Notes under the pieces: model-generated
Databases searched by the model: none
Seen by the model: the letters and a program-made list of their open reading frames with translations, nothing else
What the model was told of the DNA's origin: nothing
Shown: one piece after another, positions 8,539 through 18,332 of the stretch
How the letters are laid out: each line of letters starts with the position of its first letter
Position numbering within the stretch: position 1 is the first letter of the stretch
Source of the DNA: Sphingobium yanoikuyae
GTDB lineage: Bacteria; Pseudomonadota; Alphaproteobacteria; Sphingomonadales; Sphingomonadaceae
DNA: 64,000 bases
NCBI RefSeq assembly: GCF_013001025.1
Contig: NZ_CP053021.1
Span: forward strand, 992,001-1,056,000
Reading direction: 5' to 3'
Position numbers and translations under genes: made by a program

Positions 8539-9675
8539 TCAGCGCCCCGGCTGCGCCTGGAACCATGGGATCATCCGCGCGATCGCATCCTCGACCCGAT
8601 CGGTCGAGACGGCGAAGCTGAAGCGGATGAAACGATGGCCGTCGACCGGATCGAAATCGATCCCCGGTGCGGTGGCAACGCCGGTCTCGCGCAGCAGCTT
8701 CTGGCAGAACGCCAGGCTGTCATTGGTGAGATGGCTGATATCGGCATAGATATAGAAAGCGCCATCGGGCGGCGCGATGCTGGCGAGGCCGAGCGCGGGC
8801 AGGGCGTCGAGCAGCAATTTCCGGTTGCGGCGATAGGTGTCGACATGCCCCTCAAGCTCGTCGGTGCAGTCGAAGGCGGCCAGCCCCGCCTGCTGCGCCA
8901 GCACCGGCGGCGTCAGGAACAGATTGCCCATCCGCGCCCGCGCCGCGCCGATCAGGTCGGCGGGCACGACGATCCAGCCCAGCCGCCAGCCGGCCATGCT
9001 GAAATATTTGGAGAAGCTGTTCACGATCACCGCATCGGGGGCAAATTCCAGCATCGACCGCGCCGGTTCGCCGAAGCTGAGGCCATGATAGATTTCGTCG
9101 GAGATGATGCGGATGCCGCGTGTCGCACACACTTTGGCGATCGCCGCCAGTTCGTCGGCCGGGATGATCGTGCCGGTCGGGTTGGCCGGGCTGGCGAGGA
9201 TCAGGCCGTCTGGCGCTGGCTCGATTGCGGCCAGCGCGTCGGCGTTGATCTGATAGCGTTCGGCCGGGCCGCAGGCGATCTCGACCGGCTCCAGATAGAG
9301 GGCCTTCAACGTATTGCGATAGGCGACATAGCCCGGCCGCGCGGTGGCGACGCGGGCGCCGGGCGCGAACAGGCTGGTGAGCGCCAGCACCAAGCCGGGC
9401 GAAGCGCCGCAGGTCAGCAGCACCTGTTCGGAATCGACGGTCACGCCGTGCCGATTGGCATAGAGGCGGGCGATCCGTTCCTTGAGCGCCGGGCTTTCCC
9501 AATAGCCCATCGGGTCGGTGTCGAGCACTTCATGCGCCAGCGCGATGGCGGCGGCGGGTGCTCCGGTCGAGGGCTGGCCGAACTCCATGTGCAGGATGGA
9601 GCGGCCCGCAGCCTTGAGGGCATGGGCCTCGCGGCTGATGGCGATGGCGTGGAAGGGATCGATCTGGGCAATCAT
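8539..9675 (-). CDS. Class I/II PLP aminotransferase
   Basis: 378 residues, fold-type I aspartate-aminotransferase superfamily. Lys223 in SFSKYFSMAGWRLGW is the Schiff-base lysine. Asn165 (ANPTG), Asp193 and Tyr196 (SDEIYHG) are the usual cofactor contacts. Reaction: transfer of an amino group from an amino acid to a 2-oxo acid; the donor cannot be read from the sequence. Complete, cytoplasmic, no signal peptide. It is divergent from the small membrane gene at 9733 and is not in an obvious operon. Confidence 0.92.
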   Translation of the reverse strand: MIAQIDPFHAIAISREAHALKAAGRSILHMEFGQPSTGAPAAAIALAHEVLDTDPMGYWESPALKERIARLYANRHGVTVDSEQVLLTCGASPGLVLALTSLFAPGARVATARPGYVAYRNTLKALYLEPVEIACGPAERYQINADALAAIEPAPDGLILASPANPTGTIIPADELAAIAKVCATRGIRIISDEIYHGLSFGEPARSMLEFAPDAVIVNSFSKYFSMAGWRLGWIVVPADLIGAARARMGNLFLTPPVLAQQAGLAAFDCTDELEGHVDTYRRNRKLLLDALPALGLASIAPPDGAFYIYADISHLTNDSLAFCQKLLRETGVATAPGIDFDPVDGHRFIRFSFAVSTDRVEDAIARMIPWFQAQPGR

Positions 9676-9732
9676 GCCGGGTGCCTATTCTGTGCGGGCA
9701 ACCATGTCCATGGCCGCTACGTTCTGTCTGGC

Positions 9733-9996
9733 ATGAACCAGGCGTTGCTCACCGCCCTGCAATATTATGGTGCCGGCGCCGCCACGCTGGCGGCGCTGGT
9801 CGTGTCGCTGAACCTGGGGCGGCGGATCACCGGCTGGGCGTTCGTGCTGTTCGTCACCAGTTCGATCGCGCTGATCGGCTGGGGTTTCCTGGACAAGGAC
9901 AGCGAGGGCATCGGCTGGCAGAATGTCGCGCTATTGGCGATCAACGCGGTCGGCGTGTGGCGCTATCTGATCTCGAAACATGAGCCGAGAAATTGA
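9733..9996 (+). CDS. Small three-helix membrane protein, unknown
   Basis: 87 residues with three hydrophobic stretches (about 12-27, 35-50, 60-80). It begins MNQALLTALQYYGAGAATLA. No recognised motif. It is divergent from the aminotransferase gene (57-base gap) and converges on pgl, 17 bases away. Size and composition resemble small sphingomonad inner-membrane proteins of unknown role. A long antisense frame through the aminotransferase gene runs into it; the ATG at 9733 is the only sensible start. Confidence 0.65.
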   Translation: MNQALLTALQYYGAGAATLAALVVSLNLGRRITGWAFVLFVTSSIALIGWGFLDKDSEGIGWQNVALLAINAVGVWRYLISKHEPRN

Positions 9997-10013
9997 ACCA
10001 ACGGGCGGAAGCA

Positions 10014-10715
10014 TCAGGCTTCAGCGATCCACACCTCGACCGGCACCTTGTCCTGCAGCAGGGCAAGGCGGATCGGCAGTTCTTCGATCGGACCGCCGGC
10101 CAGCGCCTGGTCATAGACCGCCTTCTTGCCCGCGCCGCCGATCTGCAGGAAGATGTGACGGCTTTGCAGGATCGCGTGGGCGGTCAGCGACAGCCGCTGG
10201 TGCGGCGCGACCGGCGGGGTGGCGGCAATGGTGTAAGCGTCACTGGAAAGCCCCTCGGCCAGTTCCTTGCCTTCCGGGAAGAGCGAGGCGGTGTGGCCGT
10301 CATCGCCCATGCCGAGCAGGATGATGTCGAACGGCCAGGGCAAAGCGGCAAAGTCCGCCTCTACCGCGCTCTGGCCGGCATAGGCGTCGACGGCGCCATT
10401 CTTCATCGGCACGAAGCGAGCGGCGGTGGCCGGGCCCTGGAGCAGGGTTTCGCGCACCAGCCGTTCATTGCTGTCGGCGCTGACCGGATCGACCCAGCGT
10501 TCATCGACCAGGGTGACGATCAGCTTCGTCCAGTCGAGCGGCACTTTCGACAGGGCTTCCAGCACCGGGCGCGGCGAGCGGCCGCCCGACACGGCCAGCG
10601 TCGCGACGCCGCGCTGGGCGATCGCATCCGACAACAGGGTGGCGATGCGGGCGGCGATGTCGGTGGCAGCCTGTGCGCCGGTGGCAAAAAGATGTTCGGT
10701 CGGCATGGCTCTCAC
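10014..10715 (-). CDS. pgl: 6-phosphogluconolactonase
   Basis: 233 residues of the SugB/DevB type. It hydrolyses 6-phosphoglucono-1,5-lactone, linking Zwf to Edd. Motifs are VSGGRSPRPVLEAL for phosphate binding, DERWV with SNERLVR, and GMGDDGHTASLFP with the catalytic Asp/His region. It is the last gene of galE-ybaK-pgl. The GTG at 10715 overlaps the ybaK stop by four bases; an in-frame ATG at 10706 is an alternative start. Confidence 0.93.
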   Translation of the reverse strand: MRAMPTEHLFATGAQAATDIAARIATLLSDAIAQRGVATLAVSGGRSPRPVLEALSKVPLDWTKLIVTLVDERWVDPVSADSNERLVRETLLQGPATAARFVPMKNGAVDAYAGQSAVEADFAALPWPFDIILLGMGDDGHTASLFPEGKELAEGLSSDAYTIAATPPVAPHQRLSLTAHAILQSRHIFLQIGGAGKKAVYDQALAGGPIEELPIRLALLQDKVPVEVWIAEA

Positions 10716-11188
10716 TCGACGATTTCAGGAAGGGTGCAGATGTCGATCCATTGCGCCCCGGTCAAGGCGGCAAGCCGGTCGGGCGTCAGTTCGACCGAGG
10801 CGGTGCGTGATCCCGCCGCCGGAAACACGGTGTCGAACGCCTGCAAGGAGACATCGCAATAGACGGGCAGGGCACTGGCGAGACCGAAGGGGCAGACGCC
10901 GCCGACCGGATGGCCGGTAATCTCCTCCACCTCATGCGCGCCCAGCATGCGCGGCTTGGCGCCCAGCACCGCCTTCGCCTTGCCATTGGACAAACGCGCG
11001 TCGCCCCGCGCGCAGACCAGCACGACGCTGTCGCCGACGCGCAGCGACAGCGTCTTGGCGATGCGCGCGGGTTCGACACCCAGCGCAGCCGCCGCCTCGA
11101 TCACCGTCGCAGTGCTGACGCCCTGGTCGATGATGACGACATCGGGCGCCTGCGCGGCAAAGAAGGCGCGGACGCTGGCTTCGCTCAT
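10712..11188 (-). CDS. YbaK/EbsC-family aminoacyl-tRNA deacylase
   Basis: 158 residues of the YbaK/ProX editing-domain family, which hydrolyses mischarged tRNA such as Cys-tRNA(Pro) or Ala-tRNA(Pro). Family features are AKTLSLRVGDSVVLVCARGD, SNGKAKAVLG with the conserved Lys, and the GHPVGGVCPFG loop. The protein is free-standing rather than fused to ProRS. It overlaps galE upstream and pgl downstream by four bases each, giving a coupled three-gene unit with no obvious shared pathway. The precise tRNA substrate cannot be told. Confidence 0.88.
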   Translation of the reverse strand: MSEASVRAFFAAQAPDVVIIDQGVSTATVIEAAAALGVEPARIAKTLSLRVGDSVVLVCARGDARLSNGKAKAVLGAKPRMLGAHEVEEITGHPVGGVCPFGLASALPVYCDVSLQAFDTVFPAAGSRTASVELTPDRLAALTGAQWIDICTLPEIVE

Positions 11189-12186
11189 GCCTTCTGGATG
11201 TCGCTGAGTTTGCGTTCCCAGGCGAGCGCATGATTGACGATCTGCGTGAGATCGGCATAACGCGGCTGCCAGGGAAATTCGGCCATGAGCGCGCTATTGT
11301 CGGAAATCAGCGCGTCGGGATCGCCCGCACGGCGTCCTTCCAGCCGGCGCTCGATCGTCATGTTGGTGACCCGGTCGACCGCATCCAGCACTTCGAGTAC
11401 GGAGAAGCCCCGGCCATAGCCGCAATTGAGCATGTAATTGCGGTCAGGATGGGCGATCAATGCTTCGAGCGCCAGCACATGGGCGGCGGCCAGATCGCTG
11501 ACATGAATATAGTCGCGCACGCCGGTGCCGTCGGGCGTCGCGAAATCGGTGCCGAAGACACTGACATGGCTGCGTTTGCCCAGCGCCGCCTCGACCGCGA
11601 CCTTGATCAGGTGGGTGGCGCCCGCCGTCGACTGGCCGGTGCGGCCCTGCGGATCGGCGCCGGCGACGTTGAAATAGCGCAGCGCGCAGAAGTTCATGGC
11701 GTGGGCGGCGGCGACGTCGCGCAGCATATATTCGGTCATCAGCTTCGACATGCCATAGGGATTGATCGGCCGCTGCGGCGTCGTTTCCCTGACCGGGCTT
11801 TCCTCCGGAATGCCATAGGTGGCGGCGGTCGAGGAGAAGATGAAATGGGGCACGCCGACGGCGACCGCGCTTTCCAGCAGGTCGCGGGTCTTGGCGCTGT
11901 TATTATTGTAATATTTGAGCGGGTTCTCGACCGATTCCGGCACCACCACCGATCCGGCGAAATGCATGATCGCCTGGACGCCATGTTCGCGCAGCGTCGC
12001 CTGTACCAGCGCCTGGTCGGCAATGTCGCCCTGCACGAAGGGGACGTCCTGCGGCACGGCCCAGCGGAAGCCGGTGACCAGATTGTCGATCACCACCACG
12101 CCATAGCCGGCATCCTTCAGCGCCAGCACCGCATGGCTGCCGATATAGCCGGCGCCGCCCGTGACCAGAACCGTTGGCTTGCTCAT
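11185..12186 (-). CDS. galE: UDP-glucose 4-epimerase
   Basis: 333 residues, extended SDR family. TGGAGYIGSH at the N-terminus binds NAD. The catalytic Tyr-x3-Lys is in NPYGMSKLMTE, and SSTAATYG contributes the Ser/Thr. It interconverts UDP-glucose and UDP-galactose for surface polysaccharide. The start MSKPTVLVTGG was chosen because the longer upstream frame reads through the neighbouring terminator and lacks family residues. It is the first gene of galE-ybaK-pgl. Confidence 0.95.
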   Translation of the reverse strand: MSKPTVLVTGGAGYIGSHAVLALKDAGYGVVVIDNLVTGFRWAVPQDVPFVQGDIADQALVQATLREHGVQAIMHFAGSVVVPESVENPLKYYNNNSAKTRDLLESAVAVGVPHFIFSSTAATYGIPEESPVRETTPQRPINPYGMSKLMTEYMLRDVAAAHAMNFCALRYFNVAGADPQGRTGQSTAGATHLIKVAVEAALGKRSHVSVFGTDFATPDGTGVRDYIHVSDLAAAHVLALEALIAHPDRNYMLNCGYGRGFSVLEVLDAVDRVTNMTIERRLEGRRAGDPDALISDNSALMAEFPWQPRYADLTQIVNHALAWERKLSDIQKA

Positions 12187-12193
12187 AAAGAAA

Positions 12194-12223
12194 AGGTCTC
12201 CCCGAATATGTCCGGGGAGACCT
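12194..12223 (-). terminator. Rho-independent terminator of fadA-fadB
   Basis: AGGTCTCCCCG and its exact complement CGGGGAGACCT are separated by an 8-base loop. On the minus strand the stem is followed by TTTTCTTT. It lies downstream of the fadB stop and seven bases upstream of the galE start, insulating the two operons. Confidence 0.85.
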
Positions 12224-12253
12224 AATACAGAAGCGTTACGATTTACAAATCGC

Positions 12254-14431
12254 TCATGCTGCAGCGCGAGACGGAACGGGGCGATAGAAGGTCGCGCCGT
12301 TGGCGGCCATTTCCCGCAGCTGCGCCGTGGGGGCGAAGCGCGGGCCATGGGCGGCGGCCAGCCGGTCCAGCACGGCCACGACATGGGCGATGCCGACCGT
12401 GTCCATATGGCTGAACGGACCGCCGGTATAGGGCGCGAAGCCCCAGCCGAAGATCGCGCCGATATCGCCATCTTCCGGCGTTTCCAGCACGCCTTCCTCG
12501 AAGCAGCGGGCGCATTCGATCAACTGGCGATAGAGGAGCCGTTCCTTGACTTCCTCGACATCCGGCTGGGCGTCGGCGCGCGGGAACAACTCGCCCAGCA
12601 CCGGCGAGAGATGCTTCTTGCCGCCTTCGGGATAGTCGTACCAGCCCTTGCCGTTCTTGCGGCCCAGGCGATCGGCCTCGACCATCTTGAGCATGATGTC
12701 GTCCGACCCCTGGGGAACATAGGCGTCGCCCAGCTCCTTCTTGGCGGCGGTCATGATCTTGACGCCCAGTTCGATCGACACTTCGTCGCTGACGGCCAGC
12801 GGGCCGGTCGGCATGCCGAGCTGCTTGCCGGCATTTTCGATCAGTGCCGGATTGATGCCTTCGCCGACCAGTTCCGCGCCTTCCTGCACATAGGTGCCGA
12901 AGCTGCGCGAGGTGTAGAAGCCGCGGCTGTCATGCACGACGATCGGGGTCTTCTTGATCTGGGCAACGAAGTCGAGCGCCTTGGCGATCGCGGCCGGGCC
13001 GGTCTTCTCGCCCAGGATGATTTCGACCAGCGGCATCTTCTCGACCGGCGAGAAGAAGTGGACGCCGATGAAATTCTCGGGCCTGGACCAGGCATTGGCG
13101 AGCTTGGTGATCGGCAGGGTCGAGGTGTTGGAACCGAAGATGGTGTCGGCGCCCAGCACGGCTTCGACCTGCTTGGTCACTTCCGCCTTGATCGCGACAT
13201 CCTCGAACACCGCTTCGATCACGAAGTCGGCGCCGGCGAGCGCGGCATAGTCGGTGGTCGGGGTGACGCGGGCCAGGGTGGCGGCCATCTTCTCGGGCGT
13301 CATGCCACGGCCCAGGCGCTTGGCCAGCACCGCCTCGACATGGGCCTTGCCCTTCTCGGCATAGGCCTGGTCGCGGTCGAACAGCACCACGTCCATGCCG
13401 GCCTGCGCCGCGACGGTGGCGATGCCCGCGCCCATCATGCCGGCACCCAGCATGGCGAGCTTGATGGTCGGCGCCTTGGGCTCGTCCTTGGGACGACGTG
13501 CGCCGCGCTCAGCCGCCTGCTTGTTGACGAACAGGGTGCGGATCATGTTCGACGCCTGCGGATCGGCGGCGACCTTGGCGAAATATTTGCTCTCGATCCG
13601 GATTGCCCGGTCCATCGGCAGGGTGATGCCCTCATAGACCGCCGACAGCAGGGCGATCGGCGCGTTCATGTTGCGCTGGGTCTGCTTGAGCGTCATCGGC
13701 AGGGCGCCGGCCATGGTCTGGACGAAGGCGGGGTTGAAGCCGCCGGCGCCACCGGGCACCTTGAAGCCCTTGACGTCCCAGGGCTGGGTATTGGCGGTCG
13801 GGTTCGCCTTGACCCAGTCCTTGGCGGCGGCGAGCGACGTGCCCTGCGGCACCACGCCGTCGACGACCTTCAGCATCGCGGCTTCGGCCGGGCGGAACAG
13901 CTTGCCCTGCAGCATGTACATCAGCGACGCCTGGACGCCCATGATGCGCGGCAGGCGCTGCGAGCCGCCGCCGCCGGGGAACAGGCCGATCAGGATTTCG
14001 GGCAGGCCGAGCTGGGTCTTGGGGCTGTCGCCGACGAAGCGGCGATGGCAGGCCAGCGCCAGCTCGAAGCCGCCGCCGACGCAGGTGCCCTCGATCGCAC
14101 AGGCGACCGGCTTGCCGGCGGTTTCAAGGCGACGGAACAGCTGGTTCAGCACGAACACATTGTCGAAGATCGCGGTGGGGGCGGGGCGCTGTCCATCGGC
14201 GCTGGCCAGCATCGACCCGAAATATTTCAGGTCCATGCCGGCCATGAAGCCGCTGTCCTTGCCCGATGCGATGACCGCGCCCTTGATGCCCTCTTCCGAC
14301 GCGATGCGGGTGATGGCGGTGTCGAGGTCAGCCAGGAAGTCGGGGCCGATGACGTTCATCGACTGGCCGGGCACGTCGATCGTCAGGGTGGCGATGCCGT
14401 CGGCATCGATGTCGAAGCGGATGGTTTCCAT
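12254..14431 (-). CDS. fadB: Fatty acid oxidation multifunctional protein (enoyl-CoA hydratase / 3-hydroxyacyl-CoA dehydrogenase)
   Basis: 725 residues. The N-terminal crotonase domain (about 1-190) has catalytic Glu123 ([11 protein letters not shown]) and Glu145 ([13 protein letters not shown]). The second domain starts with the NAD motif GAGMMGAG at 329-336, then [14 protein letters not shown] and the C-terminal 3-hydroxyacyl-CoA dehydrogenase repeats. It hydrates trans-2-enoyl-CoA and oxidises the 3-hydroxyacyl-CoA. It is second in the fadA-fadB operon, 25 bases after fadA. The start [12 protein letters not shown] has GGAGAGACAC upstream. Confidence 0.96.
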   Translation of the reverse strand: METIRFDIDADGIATLTIDVPGQSMNVIGPDFLADLDTAITRIASEEGIKGAVIASGKDSGFMAGMDLKYFGSMLASADGQRPAPTAIFDNVFVLNQLFRRLETAGKPVACAIEGTCVGGGFELALACHRRFVGDSPKTQLGLPEILIGLFPGGGGSQRLPRIMGVQASLMYMLQGKLFRPAEAAMLKVVDGVVPQGTSLAAAKDWVKANPTANTQPWDVKGFKVPGGAGGFNPAFVQTMAGALPMTLKQTQRNMNAPIALLSAVYEGITLPMDRAIRIESKYFAKVAADPQASNMIRTLFVNKQAAERGARRPKDEPKAPTIKLAMLGAGMMGAGIATVAAQAGMDVVLFDRDQAYAEKGKAHVEAVLAKRLGRGMTPEKMAATLARVTPTTDYAALAGADFVIEAVFEDVAIKAEVTKQVEAVLGADTIFGSNTSTLPITKLANAWSRPENFIGVHFFSPVEKMPLVEIILGEKTGPAAIAKALDFVAQIKKTPIVVHDSRGFYTSRSFGTYVQEGAELVGEGINPALIENAGKQLGMPTGPLAVSDEVSIELGVKIMTAAKKELGDAYVPQGSDDIMLKMVEADRLGRKNGKGWYDYPEGGKKHLSPVLGELFPRADAQPDVEEVKERLLYRQLIECARCFEEGVLETPEDGDIGAIFGWGFAPYTGGPFSHMDTVGIAHVVAVLDRLAAAHGPRFAPTAQLREMAANGATFYRPVPSRAAA

Positions 14432-14456
14432 GTGTGTCTCTCCTTGCGTCCGCCGC

Positions 14457-15665
14457 TTACACGCGCTCGATGATGATGCCGGTGCCCATGCCCGCGCCGA
14501 CGCACAGGTTGATGAGCGCGGTGCCCTTGCCCGAGCGTTCCAGCTCGTCCAGCGCGGTGCCCAGCACCATGGCGCCGGTGGCGCCCAGCGGATGGCCCAT
14601 GGCGATCGCGCCGCCATTGACGTTGATCTTGCTGTGGTCGAGCTTCATCGCCTGCATGTAGCGCAGCACGACCGAGGCGAAGGCTTCGTTCAGTTCCCAC
14701 AGGTCGATGTCGGCGGTGGTCATGCCGGCGCGGGCCAGCAACTTGCCCGCGACAAATTCCGGGCCGGTCAGCATGATCAGCGGTTCGGACCCGATCGAGG
14801 CCATCGCCTTGATCTTCGCGCGCGGCTTTAGGCCGTATTTCTCGCCAATTTCCTTGTTGCCGACCAGCACGGCGGCGGCGCCGTCGACGATGCCGCTGCT
14901 GTTGCCGGCGTGATGGACATGGTTGACCTTTTCCAGCTCGGGATAGCGCAGCAGGGCGACGGTATCGAAGCCGGGCATGTCCTCACCTAGCGCCTGGAAG
15001 CTGGGCTTCAGGCTGCCGAGCGACTGCATCGTCGCGTCGGGGCGCATATGTTCGTCATGATCGAGTGCGATGCCGCCGATCACGTCGCGGACCGGCACGA
15101 TCGACTTCTTGAAACGGCCTTCGTCCCAGGCAGCCTTGGCGCGGCGCTGGCTTTCGACGGCATAGGCGTCGACATCGTCGCGGCTGATGCCGAATTTGGT
15201 GGCGATCACGTCGGCGCCGATGCCCTGGGGCGCGAAATAGGTCTTGTAGGCGACCGCCGGGTCCATCGCCCAGGCGCCGCCGTCCGACGCCATCGGCACG
15301 CGGCTCATCGATTCGACGCCGCCGCCGATCGCGAACATCGCTTCGCCCGAATAGACCTTGGCCGCGGCCATGTTGACCGCTTCCAGGCCGGATGCACAGA
15401 AACGGTTGATCTGCACGCCCGGCACGGTCTGGGCATAATCGGCGTTGAGCACGGCGACGCGCGCGATGTCCGCGCCCTGTTCGCCCACGGGGCTGACGCA
15501 GCCCAGGATCACGTCATCGACGTCGGCAGTGTCGATCTGGGTGCGGTCGCGCACCGCTTCGAGCATCTGCGTCGCAAGCTGGATGGGGGTGATGTCGTGG
15601 AGCGAACCGTCGCTCTTGCCCCGGCCACGGGGCGTGCGGACGGCGTCGTAGATATAGGCTTCCAT
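14457..15665 (-). CDS. fadA: Acetyl-CoA acyltransferase (3-ketoacyl-CoA thiolase)
   Basis: 402 residues, thiolase family. Cys90 ([12 protein letters not shown]) is the nucleophile. [15 protein letters not shown] carries the catalytic His, and CVGAGMGTG near the C-terminus carries the proton-transfer Cys. It cleaves 3-ketoacyl-CoA to acetyl-CoA and a shortened acyl-CoA and is the first gene of the fadA-fadB unit. The start [14 protein letters not shown] follows GGGAAAAGGAACC. A perfect dyad TTTACGT-TT-ACGTAAA lies 58 bases upstream and is the likely operator. Confidence 0.95.
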   Translation of the reverse strand: MEAYIYDAVRTPRGRGKSDGSLHDITPIQLATQMLEAVRDRTQIDTADVDDVILGCVSPVGEQGADIARVAVLNADYAQTVPGVQINRFCASGLEAVNMAAAKVYSGEAMFAIGGGVESMSRVPMASDGGAWAMDPAVAYKTYFAPQGIGADVIATKFGISRDDVDAYAVESQRRAKAAWDEGRFKKSIVPVRDVIGGIALDHDEHMRPDATMQSLGSLKPSFQALGEDMPGFDTVALLRYPELEKVNHVHHAGNSSGIVDGAAAVLVGNKEIGEKYGLKPRAKIKAMASIGSEPLIMLTGPEFVAGKLLARAGMTTADIDLWELNEAFASVVLRYMQAMKLDHSKINVNGGAIAMGHPLGATGAMVLGTALDELERSGKGTALINLCVGAGMGTGIIIERV

Positions 15666-15723
15666 GGTTCCTTTTCCCTCTCCGTTGGCGGCTTTTGGCG
15701 CACCGGAAGTGGCCCTGAATGTA

Positions 15724-15739
15724 TTTACGTTTACGTAAA
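15724..15739. promoter_or_regulatory. Dyad operator upstream of fadA-fadB
   Basis: TTTACGT, two bases, ACGTAAA: a perfect 7-bp inverted repeat in the 172-base gap between divergent fadA and a phosphoesterase gene. From memory the pattern resembles sites of MerR-family LiuR-type regulators of acyl-CoA catabolism in proteobacteria. No such regulator is encoded in the window. Confidence 0.6.
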
Positions 15740-15837
15740 GTGCAAGCCTGAAATGGTCGGTTTCCGCCGACATGGCCTTGCCGTAAGGTCAGGTGCGGGC
15801 CTGATGTGGGGCGCGATCGCAGCGGGACAAGCATCAG

Positions 15838-16572
15838 GTGAAGATTGCGGTTCTTTCCGACATCCATGGCAATATCGATGCGCTCGACGCCGTGCTGGCG
15901 GATGTGGCTGCGCGCAATGTCGATCTATGTGTCAATCTCGGTGACATCTTGTCGGGGCCGCTGTTCCCCTGCGAGACCGCCGAACGGCTGATGGCGATGG
16001 ATTTGCCGACGATCCGGGGCAACCATGAGCGACAATTGCTGACGCTGGCGCCCGACCGGATGGGCGCGTCAGACCGGGCGACCCATGATCTGCTGGCGCC
16101 GCGCCATCGCGACTGGATCGCCGGCTTGCCCGAGACGCTGTGGCTGACGGATGAGGTGCTCATGGTCCATGGCACGCCGGGCAGCGACATCGATTATTGG
16201 CTGGAAACGGTCGAGCCGACCGGGCTGCGCGCGGCGACCGAGGCGGAGGTCGAAGCGCGGGCAGGGGGCGTTGTCGCGCCGCTGATCCTGTGCGGCCATA
16301 CCCATGTGCCGCGTATTCATCGTCGCGCCGATGGCGGGCTGATCGTCAATCCGGGCAGCGTCGGCCTGCCGGCCTATGACGATGATCGCCCCTGGCCGCA
16401 CATGGTGGAGACCGGATCGCCCGAGGCCCGTTATGCATTGGTCGAGCGGACGGCCGACGGCTGGCACGCGGACATCGTCCTGGTCGCCTATGATGTCGAA
16501 CGCGCGGCCGCCACGGCCGATGCTCGCAGCCGGCCCGACTGGGCACGGACACTGCGTACCGGACGGATGTGA
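15838..16572 (+). CDS. Calcineurin-like metallophosphoesterase (YfcE-type)
   Basis: 244 residues. The metal-binding set is clear: SDIHGN near the N-terminus, LGDILSGP, RGNHE, then VHGTPGSD and CGHTHVPRI. This is the DxH...GDxxxxG...GNHE...GHTH pattern of two-metal phosphodiesterases. NPGSVGLP is typical of the YfcE-like subgroup. The substrate is unknown. The start is a GTG with weak GGGACAAG upstream. The gene is divergent from fadA and shares the intergenic dyad at 15724-15739. Confidence 0.88.
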   Translation: MKIAVLSDIHGNIDALDAVLADVAARNVDLCVNLGDILSGPLFPCETAERLMAMDLPTIRGNHERQLLTLAPDRMGASDRATHDLLAPRHRDWIAGLPETLWLTDEVLMVHGTPGSDIDYWLETVEPTGLRAATEAEVEARAGGVVAPLILCGHTHVPRIHRRADGGLIVNPGSVGLPAYDDDRPWPHMVETGSPEARYALVERTADGWHADIVLVAYDVERAAATADARSRPDWARTLRTGRM

Positions 16573-16619
16573 ACCAAAGGTCGAGTCGCGGGTTTGACCG
16601 ACGTTCCTAAATCCGCTTG

Positions 16620-18290
16620 ATGGTTTTCGTGCCTGACACCGAGTCCCCCCAGCCGTCCTCGCCCTTTGCCATTCCCATCTTCCGCGCGATCTGGATCGCG
16701 AGCCTGGCGTCCAATTTCGGCGGGCTGATCCAGTCGGTCGGTGCGGCCTGGATGATGACCTCGCTGTCCGCTTCGCCGGTGCTGGTGGCGCTGGTGCCGG
16801 CGTCGACGACGCTGCCGATCATGCTGTTCTCGCTCTGGGCCGGCGCGGTCGCCGACAATCTGGATCGGCGCAAGGTGATGATGGCCTGCCAGCTTTTCAT
16901 GCTGCTGGTGTCGACTGCCCTTGCGCTGGTCGCCTGGCTTGGTGCGCTGACGCCCTGGACGCTGCTGGGCTTTACCTTCCTCATTGGCTGCGCGACGGCG
17001 GTGAACGGCCCGGCCTGGCAGGCGTCGGTCGGCGACATGGTGCCGCGCAGCGTGCTGCCCAGTGCCGTCGCGATGAACAGCATGGGGTTCAATCTTGCCC
17101 GTAGTACCGGCCCGGCGTTGGGCGGCGTGATCGTCGCGGCGGCGGGCGCGGCAGCCGCGTTCCTGGCCAATGCGGTCAGCTATATCGGCCTGGTCGCGGT
17201 GCTGGCGCGGTGGCGACCGGAATTGCCGCCCAAACTGCTGCCGCGCGAGCGGCTGGGCGTCGCGATGTGGGCCGGTGTCAGCTATGTCTCGATGTCGCCC
17301 AAGATCCAGCTCGTGCTGCTGCGCGGCGGTGCCTTTGGCATTGGTGCCAGCGCGGTGTCGGCGCTGATGCCGCTGGTGGCGCGCGATGTGCTGGGCGGCG
17401 GCGCGCTGACCTTCGGCCTTACCAGTGGCGCCTTTGGCGTCGGCGCGGTAGCCGGGGCGCTCTCCACCCGGCGGTTGCGCGCGCGCTTCTCGATCGAGGC
17501 GATCGTGCGGTCCGCCGCCCTGTCGCTTGCGGCGGGAACGGCGATCACGGCCATGTCGGGCTATCTGGCGCTGGCGCTGCTCGGCTATCTGCTCGCCGGG
17601 GCGGGCTGGGTCATGGCGCTGTCGACCTTCAACGTGTCGGTCCAGATGTCGGCGCCGCGCTGGGTCGTCGCCCGCGCCGTCGCCATCTATCAGATGACGG
17701 CGTTCGGTGGCATGGCGATTGGCGCCTGGCTGTTCGGCAATCTGGCCGAGGATCATGGGGTGGTGGACGCCCTCTATGCCTCCGCCGCGGTGCAACTGGT
17801 CGCCGCGCTGATCGGCTTCGTCCGTCCGCTGCCGCAGATCGGCGATGACAATCTCGATCTCCAGAATCGCTGGCGCGAGCCGGAGACAGCGGTGCCGGTC
17901 GAACCGCGCAGCGGCCCGGTCGTCATCACCATCGAATATCGCATTCCGGTGGGATCGGTCGTCCCTTTCCTCAGCGCGATGAGCGAGCGCCGCCGCATTC
18001 GCAAGCGCGATGGCGCGCATGGCTGGTCGCTGATGCGCGACCTGGGCGATCCGGAACTCTGGGTCGAACGCTATCATGTGTCGACCTGGCTCGACTATGT
18101 CCGCCATAACCAGCGGCGCACCATCGCCGACATCACCAACAGCGACACGATCCACGCGCTGCACAGTGGCGGTAAGCCGCCGGTGGTGCATCGCATGCTG
18201 GAACGCCAGACCGGCTCGCTGCCGCTCAGTCGTGCCCCTGATCCGCGGGAAATGGGCGACGGTCTGACCGATCCGACGCGATCGACCTGA
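16620..18290 (+). CDS. MFS transporter with C-terminal cytoplasmic domain
   Basis: 556 residues. Residues 1-410 form a 12-helix MFS_3/EntS-like transporter; the LWAGAVADNLDRRKVMM loop is the MFS motif A. Residues about 430-556 form an additional soluble domain (starting GPVVITIEYRIP) resembling small ferredoxin-like or monooxygenase-like folds appended to this MFS subgroup. The likely role is proton-driven export of a small molecule; the substrate is unknown. ATG at 16620 is preferred over the adjacent TTG. It is a single-gene unit ending at a clear terminator. Confidence 0.85.
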   Translation: MVFVPDTESPQPSSPFAIPIFRAIWIASLASNFGGLIQSVGAAWMMTSLSASPVLVALVPASTTLPIMLFSLWAGAVADNLDRRKVMMACQLFMLLVSTALALVAWLGALTPWTLLGFTFLIGCATAVNGPAWQASVGDMVPRSVLPSAVAMNSMGFNLARSTGPALGGVIVAAAGAAAAFLANAVSYIGLVAVLARWRPELPPKLLPRERLGVAMWAGVSYVSMSPKIQLVLLRGGAFGIGASAVSALMPLVARDVLGGGALTFGLTSGAFGVGAVAGALSTRRLRARFSIEAIVRSAALSLAAGTAITAMSGYLALALLGYLLAGAGWVMALSTFNVSVQMSAPRWVVARAVAIYQMTAFGGMAIGAWLFGNLAEDHGVVDALYASAAVQLVAALIGFVRPLPQIGDDNLDLQNRWREPETAVPVEPRSGPVVITIEYRIPVGSVVPFLSAMSERRRIRKRDGAHGWSLMRDLGDPELWVERYHVSTWLDYVRHNQRRTIADITNSDTIHALHSGGKPPVVHRMLERQTGSLPLSRAPDPREMGDGLTDPTRST

Positions 18291-18293
18291 AGC

Positions 18294-18327
18294 GGGGCAA
18301 GGCAAAGCGGCTTCGCCTGCCCCTTTT
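18294..18327 (+). terminator. Terminator after MFS gene
   Basis: GGGGCA and GGC in the left arm pair with GCC and TGCCCC in the right arm, followed by TTTT at 18324-18327. Confidence 0.7.
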
Positions 18328-18332
18328 GGGCC

